From Flavobacterium hibisci (GTDB taxonomy: Bacteria > Bacteroidota > Bacteroidia > Flavobacteriales > Flavobacteriaceae): a stretch of 64,000 nt of DNA. Below the pieces are notes generated by a model. It did not search any database. It was not told the origin of the DNA and worked only from the letters and a program-made list of their open reading frames with translations. This document shows positions 18,501-26,829 of the stretch, in pieces. The stretch is from positions 1 through 64,000 of the forward strand of contig NZ_JAIQDW010000021.1 in assembly GCF_020026925.1 (NCBI RefSeq), written 5' to 3'. The position numbers and the translations under genes are program-made. The first letter of the stretch is position 1; the number at the start of each line of letters is the position of its first letter.

Positions 18501-21500
18501 TGAGAAACGATACCAATATCATCAAAAGAATCATTGTTAAAATCGCCAACATTGGCAATGCCATAACCAAAAACTTCATCTTTCGTTTTACCTAAGATAG
18601 AAAAACCATTAGAACCATCTAAAGAGGATACATCAAATTGAGCCGGAAAAGCAGTTGTTTTTCCATAAATTATATAAACTCTTCCTGCGTGAAATAGTGG
18701 TCCGGTATACTTGTTGGGATCACTGAGCATTAAATCGTTAATACCATCACCATTAATATCGCCAGCATCACTCACCTCAAAGGCAGTTCTTCTTGGTGGA
18801 GTTAAATCGCTGTCAATAATTTTGAATCCCTTTGTCCCATTTAGACTGGCTAAATTTAAACTTGCAGGAAAACCTGTTTTTGTCCCAAAAACGACATAAG
18901 CTTGTCCAAAACCCCAATCTCCAGGAGCTCCAATAATAAAATCGGCTATACCATCTCCGTTAATATCTCCAATCCTACTTGTACTAAAACCTACTCTTGA
19001 GCCAGGCTCTTCCCCTAAAATTGTAAATCCATTATCCCCATTTAATTCATTGATATTAATAGTAGCTGTTTTACAATCTATATCAAATCCTCCTGTTTTC
19101 AATTTAACCTTAAATGAACAAGAACTTTTGTTGCCTGATTTATCCTCGACCGTAATGGTCACATTTGTATCTGCAGTAAATAACGTCCCTGCTGCCGGTG
19201 TTTGAGTAAAAATCAGTTCCCGTGGTTTGGCAATATCATCGCTTACTGCACTTAAAAAATGAACATAATTGGGCATTTCTGAACCGGCATATAATTCCTG
19301 ATCTCCGGGACAGGTAATTTCCGGAGGCAGATCAGCACCTGAAGAATTAATCTTAAAACTGCAAACCGATTGATTCCCGGAAGCATCTTTAACTGTTAAT
19401 ACAATTTCCTGAGAAGTTCCATCAAAAACAGTTCCTGCCAAAGGCAATTGCGTAACAACTGGTTTAGTATCACAATTATCAGTTACTGTTATATCTTTCG
19501 TATAATCCGGAATTGGATCAAATTTGGTTAAAATTTTATCAGAAGGACAATTCGTAATAGTTGGTTTTTCTGTATCAGCAGTTTTTTTTCCGAACACTAC
19601 ATATGACATACCCGGATTTTGATTTATTTTAAGATCATATGATTTAAAAGCAGTTCCGATAATAATATCGCTTACACCATCGTTATTGATATCACCTGCA
19701 AAATTTGCGCTGTATTCCGAATTATAAGGAAACGATATATTTAATTTTTTTTCTACATACATATCCGCATTGGCTGTCCAGTTTTTTTTCCCAAATAAAA
19801 TTGTCAGATCACTTGAGGATTGAACGAAGTAATCATCAATTCCGTCGGAGTTGAAATCTCCGGCAAAGCCAAAACTTTCTCCAATATTAGCATTTTTAAT
19901 AGTAAAACCATTTGTTCCGTCTAAATTGTTTAAATCGAATAGGGCTGGAAAAACAGTTCTGCCAAATAAAATATATCGGCCTGTAATAGCGATGTCGTTT
20001 ATACCATCATTATTTATATCCCCAACTTTTGCAACTCCTGAATAAGAGGATAAAGGAGATGTTGAGTTTTGTATCGCAAAACCATTGTTTCCGTCTAATG
20101 AAGATATGTTGAAAATTGCAGGAAAATTTGAAGAACGTCCAAAAACAATATATTTACGGTCTTGTACTGAATCATTATAATTTCCAATTCCTATGTCAGA
20201 AATTCCGTCACCATTCACATCACCTAAACCAGCTACTGATCGACCAATTTTTCCTATTGCAGCATTTCCTTCAATAGTAAATCCGTTTGTGCCGTTAAGT
20301 TCATTCGTTCTAAGTACTTTTGGAAATCCACCGCTTTTTCCATAAATTACATAGCACTTACCATTTATTGCACCAGATCCGGAGGTTATAACCGCTATGT
20401 CCCCGTAGCCGTCTCCATTTATGTCCCCAACTGAGGCAATACTTGTGCCTGAGCTTTCGTAATTAGATACTCCAATTAATGTAAAACCATTACTTCCATT
20501 GAGCGTTGATAAATTAAATTCAGCAGGGAAACCGGAATTCCTGCCAAAAATAAAGTAGGTATGCCCTATTTCAACACCATATGAGGAATGCCTGTAAGGA
20601 TCACTAACCATAAGATCATCAATTCCATCTCCGTTTATATCGCCCGCGCTACTAACATCGTAACCGGTCCAGGGAAAATTTGTACTTGGATTATCATTAC
20701 GAACAGCAAAACCATTACTGCCATTCAATAATCCTAAATCAATATTCGGAGCAAACCCTGAAGATTTACCAAATACTACATACGCTTCCCCTTTAATTAT
20801 TTTATATTCTTTTTTGGTGCCATACCAAGGGTCGTAATTTCCCTTAGCACCAATTATTAAATCATTGATGCCATCGCCATTTACATCTCCGGCATTATTT
20901 ACACTGAAACCGGTTTCTCGCGTCAGCTTTTCTCCATAAATAGTAAATCCGTTTGCCCCATTAAGATTAGAAACATTAAATGAAGTCGTTTTACAATCGA
21001 TAGAAACTGTAGCAGTTTTCAATTTGACCAGGAAAGTACATGATGCTATATTTCCTGTAGCATCTTTCGCTGTAATCGTAACATCCGTATCAGCTGTAAA
21101 TAAAGTTCCTTGTGGTGGTGTTTGTGTGAAAACTAAATCAAAAATATCTGTAAAATCATCTGTTACAGTTGGTAAAAATGAAACGTAATCAGGTAAAGTC
21201 GAATTAGCATATAATTCCATATTAGAAGGACACGTTATGGTTGGAGGCAAATCACTTCCTGTAGGATTAACCGCAAAAGTACAAGTCGAAAAATTTCCGG
21301 AAGCATCAGTTGCCTTCAGAGTCACATTTATCCCACCGGTAAAAGTGCTTCCTGCTGACGGTGTCTGCGTAATTGTTGGACTGCCAGTACAATTATCACT
21401 TACTATAACCAAATTACTGTAATCCGGCAACAAACTTCCCAATGCCAATGTCTGGTTTCCCGGACAGGCAATCGTGGGCTTTGTAGTATCTGCGGAAGCG

Positions 21501-22693
21501 TTTACCACAAAACTGCAGGTCTGAAAATTCCCTGACGCATCTGTAGCACGCATCGTTACGGTCATACCGTTGGTAAAAGTGCTTCCGGCTGCAGGAGTTT
21601 GTGTAACAGTCGGGCTTGAAGTGCAATTGTCTGTGGCGCTAATTAAACTTCTGTAGTCAGGCAAAACCGAACCGCATGAAAGGCTCTGGCTTCCCAGACA
21701 GGTAATCGTGGGCTTTGTAGTATCTGCGGAAGCGTTTACCACAAAACTGCAGGTCGAAGCATTATTTGCTGCGTCCTTAAGTGTCATTGTAACTGTCATT
21801 CCCGGAGTAAAAGCAGTACCAACATCTGGACTTTGTGATACTGTTAAACTTCCAACACAATTATCTGATGCTGTTATCAAAGTCCTGTAATCTGGTAAAA
21901 CGGAACCACAGGGTAAGCTTTGTGTTCCCGGACAATACTCAAATACTGGGCTTATAGCATCAGGAGTTGCCATTTTAACAATAAAATTACATACTGACTT
22001 GTTACCATTGTTTCCTGGTTTATCAAAATATTCTATCTGAATCGGAATGCCGTCATAAAAAGGTGTCCCTGCCCCCGGAGTCATTTTGTAACTCAATTTA
22101 ATACTGCAATCATCATCTAAGTTCATTATTGGGCTGGTTGCGTAATTTGGAATTACATCCCCGCAGTTCAAAGTTAGTCCTGTAGGACATGTAAATGTTG
22201 GAGGAGTAACATCAGGAGAAGAAGCCGTAACAATAATACTACATTCACTTTTATTCCCTGCATCATCCGTTGCTGTAAATTTTATCTCCATTCCATCATA
22301 AAAATCCGAACCCTGACCAGGAAATTGTGTTATGTCAATAGAAGTATCAATGTTATCTGTAACAGTCAATAAAGGAAAGTAACTCGGAACCAGAGTACCG
22401 CAGGCCAATTGCTGATTAGGCGGACATATAATAACCGGAGCTTCTGTATCTGCCGCTTTTTTTGAAGTTTTTAAAAGTCCTGACTTAGAACTTATCACTG
22501 TCTTATCCAAATTAAAAACTGGAGATTTTTTTGAACCTAAGTATATAGTTCCTTCAGAAGATGATTTTTCCAAATTTTCATTAGTTATAGCTGTTGGCTT
22601 ATTCTGGCTGTAAGAAATTGATATTCCGAAAAGCAGATAAAAGACGATAAAAATTTTGGATATTCTGTTGAATGCTTGTGTAAAGTTCCTCAT
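15509..22693 (-). CDS. Giant HYR / FG-GAP surface protein with type B T9SS sorting domain
   Basis: 2394 aa with signal peptide (FIVFYLLFGISISYSQ). By eye there are 15 HYR-like repeats of about 80 aa (pattern D..P.I.CP.NQ.L..G..LPDY ... DASGN...CSF.V). Six come first (about 85-565), then an FG-GAP block (565-1037), two HYR, a second FG-GAP block (1205-1660), seven HYR, a PKD-like domain (about 2215-2295) and the type B C-terminal domain (GFSPNSDGINDFWLIDG onward, about 2297-2394). Each FG-GAP block has seven GD(I/V/F)N.DG.(N/D)D calcium-type motifs, as in seven-bladed integrin-like propellers. It should be exported by T9SS to the surface; adhesion is likely but the ligand is unknown. Its promoter carries the shared dyad at 22755-22772. 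Confidence 0.92.
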   Translation of the reverse strand: MRNFTQAFNRISKIFIVFYLLFGISISYSQNKPTAITNENLEKSSSEGTIYLGSKKSPVFNLDKTVISSKSGLLKTSKKAADTEAPVIICPPNQQLACGTLVPSYFPLLTVTDNIDTSIDITQFPGQGSDFYDGMEIKFTATDDAGNKSECSIIVTASSPDVTPPTFTCPTGLTLNCGDVIPNYATSPIMNLDDDCSIKLSYKMTPGAGTPFYDGIPIQIEYFDKPGNNGNKSVCNFIVKMATPDAISPVFEYCPGTQSLPCGSVLPDYRTLITASDNCVGSLTVSQSPDVGTAFTPGMTVTMTLKDAANNASTCSFVVNASADTTKPTITCLGSQSLSCGSVLPDYRSLISATDNCTSSPTVTQTPAAGSTFTNGMTVTMRATDASGNFQTCSFVVNASADTTKPTIACPGNQTLALGSLLPDYSNLVIVSDNCTGSPTITQTPSAGSTFTGGINVTLKATDASGNFSTCTFAVNPTGSDLPPTITCPSNMELYANSTLPDYVSFLPTVTDDFTDIFDLVFTQTPPQGTLFTADTDVTITAKDATGNIASCTFLVKLKTATVSIDCKTTSFNVSNLNGANGFTIYGEKLTRETGFSVNNAGDVNGDGINDLIIGAKGNYDPWYGTKKEYKIIKGEAYVVFGKSSGFAPNIDLGLLNGSNGFAVRNDNPSTNFPWTGYDVSSAGDINGDGIDDLMVSDPYRHSSYGVEIGHTYFIFGRNSGFPAEFNLSTLNGSNGFTLIGVSNYESSGTSIASVGDINGDGYGDIAVITSGSGAINGKCYVIYGKSGGFPKVLRTNELNGTNGFTIEGNAAIGKIGRSVAGLGDVNGDGISDIGIGNYNDSVQDRKYIVFGRSSNFPAIFNISSLDGNNGFAIQNSTSPLSSYSGVAKVGDINNDGINDIAITGRYILFGRTVFPALFDLNNLDGTNGFTIKNANIGESFGFAGDFNSDGIDDYFVQSSSDLTILFGKKNWTANADMYVEKKLNISFPYNSEYSANFAGDINNDGVSDIIIGTAFKSYDLKINQNPGMSYVVFGKKTADTEKPTITNCPSDKILTKFDPIPDYTKDITVTDNCDTKPVVTQLPLAGTVFDGTSQEIVLTVKDASGNQSVCSFKINSSGADLPPEITCPGDQELYAGSEMPNYVHFLSAVSDDIAKPRELIFTQTPAAGTLFTADTNVTITVEDKSGNKSSCSFKVKLKTGGFDIDCKTATININELNGDNGFTILGEEPGSRVGFSTSRIGDINGDGIADFIIGAPGDWGFGQAYVVFGTKTGFPASLNLASLNGTKGFKIIDSDLTPPRRTAFEVSDAGDINGDGINDLMLSDPNKYTGPLFHAGRVYIIYGKTTAFPAQFDVSSLDGSNGFSILGKTKDEVFGYGIANVGDFNNDSFDDIGIVSHNEGSGNIKKCYILFGRSTNFPSVVDIESINSSNSFIVEGDIGTNLAGIGDVNGDGISDVAISGDDQFRYIVYGSASLPAKLSTTSLNGSNGFKIENSATPLKTSYYFEIRSAGDINGDSYNDIGINNFILFGKSTSTPVVDLKDLDGTNGFKMNGSEFEYLHSYSSFGDFNKDGFDDYLLPYSSKIYVIYGKANWNPLLDIFSLDSSEGLVINTPYTSKYSLSYLGDVNGDAIDDIGIGSTKTVYDWVPNADTGQVRVLYGKKVEDKEKPTIKKCPANQVLSVNDPIPDYTKIVEVKDNCDVSPIITQFPAAGTVFNGTTQEVTITANDASGNIESCKFTIATTVIVDNEAPVLICPLDQQLACGSAVISDYTASITVTDNIDSSPVITQSPIAGSPFVDGMTVTITAKDASNNASVCTFKVNVAPDVIKPIITCIGNQTLSLGEVLPDYSAQIVATDDCDASPVITQNPSAGSAFVDGMQVTMTAKDASNNESTCIFVVNAVTDTEAPVVVCPSNQKLECGSVVPDYTTLVTVTDNADPSPVVTQNPVSGSVFTDGMTVTITAKDASNNISDCSFKVNVAPDVVKPFINCIGSQSLSCSSILPDYTKMITAADNCDPSPVITQDPLPGTAFTDGMTVTITAKDASGNESICSFTINLAVDTTKPVITCISNQSVAANSILPDYGNQVIVTDNCDSNLTVIQIPAAGVTVSDGMTVQMSVSDNSGNTSACSFVINTIDTDTQAPVITCLPNQKVTCNVTKVPDFTTKVLVTDNKDPKPVIKQNPPAGSVFTDGMNITITATDASSNKSECSFKLNSDVVVVDAGNDIEIKQGEVVQLEAVATEEGTFKWSPVKGVSNPSSFNPFFSPEETTTYTVSFTNKGGCVAHDSVVISVIPKEKDETKYGFSPNSDGINDFWLIDGITEYPKNEVSIYNSWGDLVFQATGYNNTTIVFSGLANKKRNLGADELPEGTYFFEIKPNSSTHHFKKLKGYLVLKR

Positions 22694-22725
22694 TGCACAT
22701 TAATTGTTTAAACTTCTTAAAAAAA

Positions 22726-22772
22726 CAAAAATATATGCGATAGAAATTTTACACATCACTATAAATAATGAT
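22726..22772 (-). promoter_or_regulatory. Dyad promoter 1 (HYR/PorP operon)
   Basis: The plus-strand 18-mer ATCACTATAAATAATGAT (22755-22772) is an imperfect dyad. Exactly 21 bp separate it from the minus-strand -7 box TATTTTTG (22726-22733), which lies about 33 bp upstream of the ATG at 22693. Three more promoters below share the site and spacing. Confidence 0.8.
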
Positions 22773-22801
22773 TTATAGTAAAAGTCAAATGATTTTCAAA
22801 C

Positions 22802-22842
22802 AAAAAGGGACACTCTGAAAATAATTTCAAAATGCCCCTTTG
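22802..22842 (-). terminator. Intrinsic terminator of the repeat lipoprotein gene
   Basis: AAAGGG (22804-22809) pairs with CCCTTT (22836-22841), and TGAAA (22816-22820) with TTTCA (22825-22829), with a small internal loop. On the minus strand the stem is followed by a T-rich run. It lies downstream of the broken gene ending at 22952. Confidence 0.7.
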
Positions 22843-22951
22843 CATTGAATTAAAAAAATTAATTACAGGCCAGGATTCGATTTGTTGTTCATCTGAACAG
22901 TTCAAACAAACTTATGCCTGTAAGTTGAAGAATACTCTTGCTGTATTTATT

Positions 22952-23971
22952 TTACTTTTTAACTACACTTATTCCCAAAGCTTTACCTTCTTTTATATCA
23001 CCAGACAAGAAAGTTTCTTTGTTGTTAACCCAGATTTTTGGTTTCGAAAGTCGGTTTTCTGCTTCTTCAGAGCCACATACGAAAACAGAATTATCTACTA
23101 CTTCGATGTCATTTGCATCTGTCATTTGCGAACCACTTGCATTGAAAAGCAGGTTTGTTTTTCCATTTTTCCAGTATGCCGCTTGACGTATCATATATGG
23201 ATTAATATAGCCCGCAACATATACATCATTGTTGGAAACCTTCAGGCCATAAGTATAGATTTTATTTTGGTCTTTTACACTAACATGGATTTGAGTATCA
23301 TTTTTCCACTATGCAAAGGATAAATTGTCTATATAATTGTTTAAATATGCATCACCTGCAACATAAATATCATTACCACTTGAAAGAATATCGTATGCAA
23401 ATCCTCCATCATCTAAAATAACCGCTTCATTATTTTTCCAGTAAAGAGCCAAAAAATTGTATTCGCTTTTACCTAATGATTGAGTACCGGCTACATAAAC
23501 ATCGTTGCCTGCTACACTTATAGCGTAAGCTCTGGATTCATTTTGAGATTCGGCTAATGAAGTTTTTATACCGTTTTTCCAATAACAGGCCACATAATTT
23601 TCTTCACCTGCTACATAAATATCGTTATTAACTACTTTTATGTCATAGGCTTCGGTTCCACCAGTCAAATAAACTACATTCCCGTTTTTCCAATAGCAGG
23701 CTTTATGGTTTATACTTCCAGAAATATATACATCATTATTAGCCACTACGACTGCTGTGGCAGTACTTTCGCTATCGGATTGATCTAACAGCGTTGGAAT
23801 ATTATTTTTCCAGTATGTTGCCTGGATGTTATATTTATCTGGCTGGGTAGTAAACCCAACAACATGAATGTCGTAAGCTTCTTCAGATAAAGTTTGTGAA
23901 TCGTTATCATTTGAACAGCTGGTAAAAGTGATTGTTAACAATGATAATAAAATATGTTTTAATGCTTTCAT
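22952..23971 (-). pseudogene. YWKN-repeat lipoprotein interrupted by an in-frame TAG
   Basis: The frame from ATG 23971 to TAA 22952 holds 339 codons with one internal stop, TAG at 23309-23311. The N-terminus is a lipoprotein signal (LLTITFTSCSNDND). Seven repeats of about 40 aa follow the pattern ..A.YWKN.......AY.I.V.NNDVYVAG. The stop falls exactly where the repeat has Tyr: the flanks read SFA-stop-WKND against A(T/C/L/A)YWKN in the other copies, so one base change (TAC or TAT to TAG) explains it. The 119 codons after it stay open and keep the repeat. Seven repeats suggest a seven-bladed propeller. As it stands only a 220-aa form would be made. Confidence 0.85.
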
Positions 23972-24047
23972 AGGGTTTAATTTTGAAATCGTAAAATTCT
24001 ATTTGATGTGTCTTTAACGATTTACTATTGATTATTTATTGTAAGTA

Positions 24048-24176
24048 TTAGTTTGTAGTAATGAATATTCCTGTCGTCTCTGAATACTTTGTATCATTAT
24101 CAAAAATGTTTGATGCATTGTTTTTCCAGTATTTAGAAATAAAAAATCCCTGACTGTTTCTTTCATGCCCTGCAAA
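24048..24176 (-). pseudogene. Fragment of a second YWKN-repeat protein (C-terminal end)
   Basis: Read on the minus strand from just after the stop of the 24181 gene, this frame gives about 43 codons: AGHERNSQGFFISKYWKNNA, then SNIFDNDTKYSETTGIFI to TAA at 24048-24050. The VAG-like start and KYWKN core match the last repeat of the neighbouring lipoprotein family. There is no start codon or upstream body, so it is the leftover tail of a deleted paralogue. It lies about 80 bp upstream of the intact-start, nonsense-broken copy. Confidence 0.6.
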
Positions 24177-24180
24177 AAAA

Positions 24181-24843
24181 TTATAAAACACTCTCAATCT
24201 CTCTTTTGATCCTTTCCTTTTCCTTGTGAGGAAATTTATAGCCCGGACTAATTGCGATATGAAGTTCTTTGTTTTCTAAAATTGTAAAATCCGCTTCAGC
24301 TATGGAAATTTTGATCTTTTCTATATTTTCTGCTACCGCTTTTTTTCCTAATTCGTCATCAGTCAGCGATTCAAAAATTGATGGAAGGAATTTAATAGTA
24401 TCTAAAACCAGTTTTCTGTTATCTTCAGGATAACTATCAGCATCTAAAATCAGATTGATTTTTGACGCAATGCCTTTTTCTAAATCTTCTTCGACTTTCT
24501 TTATAGTACGCTTTAATTCTAAAATACTAACTGTAGCGTTAGGTTCAAGCATCCTTAAGGTTTCATTGGCGTCTATAAAGCTTATCGCTGCCACCTGAGA
24601 TCCGGAAACAAGTGTGATTTCGGATTTTGGACCCGAATCTGGAATTCCCATCACCATTAATAGTTTTTCTGGTCTGGTCCTGTCATAACCTATGATACAT
24701 CCCCTAATGATGTTTCCAGTATGTAATAGCAGTTCAAGCTTCGGCAAACTGTAAACATCATCTGCTTTATCGGCAAAATCAGCAAGTTTTATAAACCAGC
24801 CTGAAAATTCTATAAAAAGATTCTTTTTATACGACTCAATCAT
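24181..24843 (-). CDS. Hypothetical protein with Sm-like N-terminal segment
   Basis: 220-aa soluble protein that I do not recognise as a family. Residues about 33-105 (LELLLHTGNIIRGCIIGYD ... ITLVSGSQVAAISFIDAN) have the strand-turn pattern of a small Sm/SH3-like barrel, which is an impression only. The C-terminal about 70 residues (LTDDELGKKAVAENIEKIKI ... LHIAISPGY ... IKREIESVL) resemble the C-terminus of the 130-aa protein encoded just upstream, so the two share a domain. Its ATG directly follows the upstream TAA with no gap (TAAATG), so translation is probably coupled. Confidence 0.6.
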   Translation of the reverse strand: MIESYKKNLFIEFSGWFIKLADFADKADDVYSLPKLELLLHTGNIIRGCIIGYDRTRPEKLLMVMGIPDSGPKSEITLVSGSQVAAISFIDANETLRMLEPNATVSILELKRTIKKVEEDLEKGIASKINLILDADSYPEDNRKLVLDTIKFLPSIFESLTDDELGKKAVAENIEKIKISIAEADFTILENKELHIAISPGYKFPHKEKERIKREIESVL

Positions 24844-25236
24844 TTACAGCATCTTTTCTACGTAATCAGCAATCTGCGAGTCTGTTTGTGCACTAAAAGA
24901 AGCCTGAACCAGCTGAAGTGTCAAATACAAAGTATTGTCTTTTAATTCCATTTTCACTTCATCATTATTTTCTGTGTTCGTCAAATGGATTGTTGTCATT
25001 TTTTCTTTTAGAGCTTCTTTTCCCATATCATCAGCACATATTTTTTTAACGAATGATTCCAAATCATCAAAAATAATATCCAATCTTTCAAGCGGATATT
25101 GATTAAAAGCTGTAAAAGTATTCCAGTCTATATCTACTTTGATATCGTAACCTGACTTCTCTTTAAGTTTTGCTTCAAATTCAGGTAATTTTTCAACTTT
25201 AATTGATTCTGCTAAACGTTTTTCTGCTAATCCCAT
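24844..25236 (-). CDS. Hypothetical protein, first gene of a coupled pair
   Basis: 130 aa, soluble and acidic, with no signal peptide and no family I can name. The C-terminal half (ADDMGKEALKEKMTTIHL ... NTLYLTLQLV ... QIADYVEKML) parallels the C-terminus of the following 220-aa protein: a DD-GK-A helix, a beta hairpin and a closing amphipathic helix. The stop abuts the ATG of that gene. A conserved dyad promoter sits 35-80 bp upstream (25271-25317), which supports this start codon. Confidence 0.6.
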   Translation of the reverse strand: MGLAEKRLAESIKVEKLPEFEAKLKEKSGYDIKVDIDWNTFTAFNQYPLERLDIIFDDLESFVKKICADDMGKEALKEKMTTIHLTNTENNDEVKMELKDNTLYLTLQLVQASFSAQTDSQIADYVEKML

Positions 25237-25270
25237 GAGTTATTTTTTAGTTGATTATAATTTTATAATG

Positions 25271-25317
25271 CAAATCTAATTCTGAGTTTTTTAGTAACAC
25301 TCACTAGAAATAATGAT
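25271..25317 (-). promoter_or_regulatory. Dyad promoter 2 (small coupled pair)
   Basis: CTCACTAGAAATAATGAT (25300-25317) matches the promoter 1 dyad at 16 of 18 positions. The -7 box TAGATTTG (minus strand, 25271-25278) is again exactly 21 bp away and 35 bp from the ATG at 25236. Confidence 0.75.
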
Positions 25318-25515
25318 TTTAATTTTAACCAACAGTAAAATTTATTAAAGAATACTTTTAGAATATTAATAACGAAAGGATTAATCTGAAACCATTTTCA
25401 ATTATAATGAAAGACAGCACCGAAATGGGGAATTACATATGAAACTGATGCACAACTACTCAATAGCTGCATCCTAAAAAATATGTTGAATATTGGGTAA
25501 AATAGCGTAAAATTT

Positions 25516-26685
25516 TTATTTTTTGGTTTTGTAATGTAGCATACTTTGATAAAAATCAACCTCATTACATTTTTCAAAATCACGCGCCATTACCAAAAAA
25601 TTTTCTGTTTTTGTAAAAGATTTTGAAAAATCGAAATGCATTAATCGTTTGCAAACCCTTAAATAAGTATCAAATACTTGTTTTTCCCACAAGGCATAGG
25701 CTTCTTTATCCTGCCAGGGAATATTTTCACCATAGGAAGTCGTAATCAAATAATTTGGCTGAATAGCAACTGGGTAAAAATCAATATTAATTGGATTTGG
25801 TTGTTCATTCTCAGAAAAATATTTCATATCAGGCGAATTGTACAGTTCATATAATTCCTTATCCTGAAAATCCCCTTCTATTTCTGAAGTTATTCCGAAA
25901 GCAATTGTGGGCGGAAAAGGTGCCTGCATGGAGTATTCAAACAATATGCAATAAACAGGTTCTTCTATTTTGACATTTTCAATAATCTGATCTGCAATAT
26001 TCTCTACCAGAAATGTTTCTAGTTGTGCTAAAGTTTCCTCAATATCTTCATTCGAAACCGTGGCATCAAATACAACACGGATTCTTCCATCTAAAGCTGT
26101 TTCCGTAATCATTTTTAAATTTTCGTGATTGTCAAAAGTCAATTCACCAATGCAATAATGATCGTATTCAGTCCATTCCAGTTTATAACTTTTAATGATT
26201 CCGTTTTCGCAAGTATATGTTTTTAGCGAAATACCATATTCTGTACATTCTATAAACTGATCCGGTATTCCGTTTTTTAAATAGAGATAACTAAGGTTGG
26301 TTGCTTTTATATTCTCTTTATTTTGGTATACCGAAAAACTCTTGTGATACTCATCTGTATATTCATAAAGGGTACTGTAAAAAACACCTCCGCCATAATG
26401 TTCCCTTTTGAGATAAGCTTTCCTGTTTTCAAAATTGATTTTATACTCGTATAAATCATCTGTTTCCGGATCAAAATCCTCTTCAGATTCAATTATCAGT
26501 TTTGCATCCTTTGCTAATACATTATTAGTCAATTCTGCAAAATAAGGCTGGATATCGTAAAGATTATATTTTGACTGAATCGTAATTAGATTTTCATCTG
26601 CTAATACATCAATCTCTTTTTCTATAAACGTATCAGAAATATGATTAAATTCTTCCTGTATTTTGGCGTATAATTTATTGTACAT
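25516..26685 (-). CDS. Hypothetical cytosolic protein (389 aa)
   Basis: 389 aa, acidic, without signal peptide or membrane helix. Its N-terminal third (YEYKINFENRKAYLKREHYGGGVFYSTLYEYTDEYHKS) describes repeated beta strands like RHS/YD-type antiparallel sheets, and the C-terminal part (WQDKEAYALWEKQVFDTYLRVCKRLM) is helical. I recognise no family. It lies 144 bp after the 308-aa membrane protein on the same strand and could be read from dyad promoter 3. Immunity-type or structural roles are possible; neither is supported directly. Confidence 0.6.
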   Translation of the reverse strand: MYNKLYAKIQEEFNHISDTFIEKEIDVLADENLITIQSKYNLYDIQPYFAELTNNVLAKDAKLIIESEEDFDPETDDLYEYKINFENRKAYLKREHYGGGVFYSTLYEYTDEYHKSFSVYQNKENIKATNLSYLYLKNGIPDQFIECTEYGISLKTYTCENGIIKSYKLEWTEYDHYCIGELTFDNHENLKMITETALDGRIRVVFDATVSNEDIEETLAQLETFLVENIADQIIENVKIEEPVYCILFEYSMQAPFPPTIAFGITSEIEGDFQDKELYELYNSPDMKYFSENEQPNPINIDFYPVAIQPNYLITTSYGENIPWQDKEAYALWEKQVFDTYLRVCKRLMHFDFSKSFTKTENFLVMARDFEKCNEVDFYQSMLHYKTKK

Positions 26686-26829
26686 CTTTATGTGATCTTA
26701 AAGGTGTTCTGTTTTCCAAATCTCTTCCTTGACTCTTTCTTAATAAATAGTTAACGCTTCATTTGATATTTTATTTAGTTTTGCCTGGATTAATTCAGAT
26801 TATAGTACTGATTTTCTTTTTTATTGATA

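Noticed and set aside
15509..22693. Possible CRISPR-like or satellite DNA repeats
   Set aside because: The repeats are 240-base protein repeats with diverged DNA, and have no short direct repeats with unique spacers.
22832..23323. Plus-strand frames opposite the YWKN-repeat lipoprotein
   Set aside because: The minus strand has a signal peptide, repeats and a terminator; the plus-strand frames are shadows.
22952..23971. TAG recoding (stop codon readthrough or pyrrolysine)
   Set aside because: No special context after the stop and no reason for such decoding in Bacteroidota; a plain nonsense mutation is simpler.
25398..25583. 61-codon minus-strand frame downstream of the 389-aa gene
   Set aside because: It overlaps the 3' end of the 389-aa gene in another frame and has no start signal or domain.
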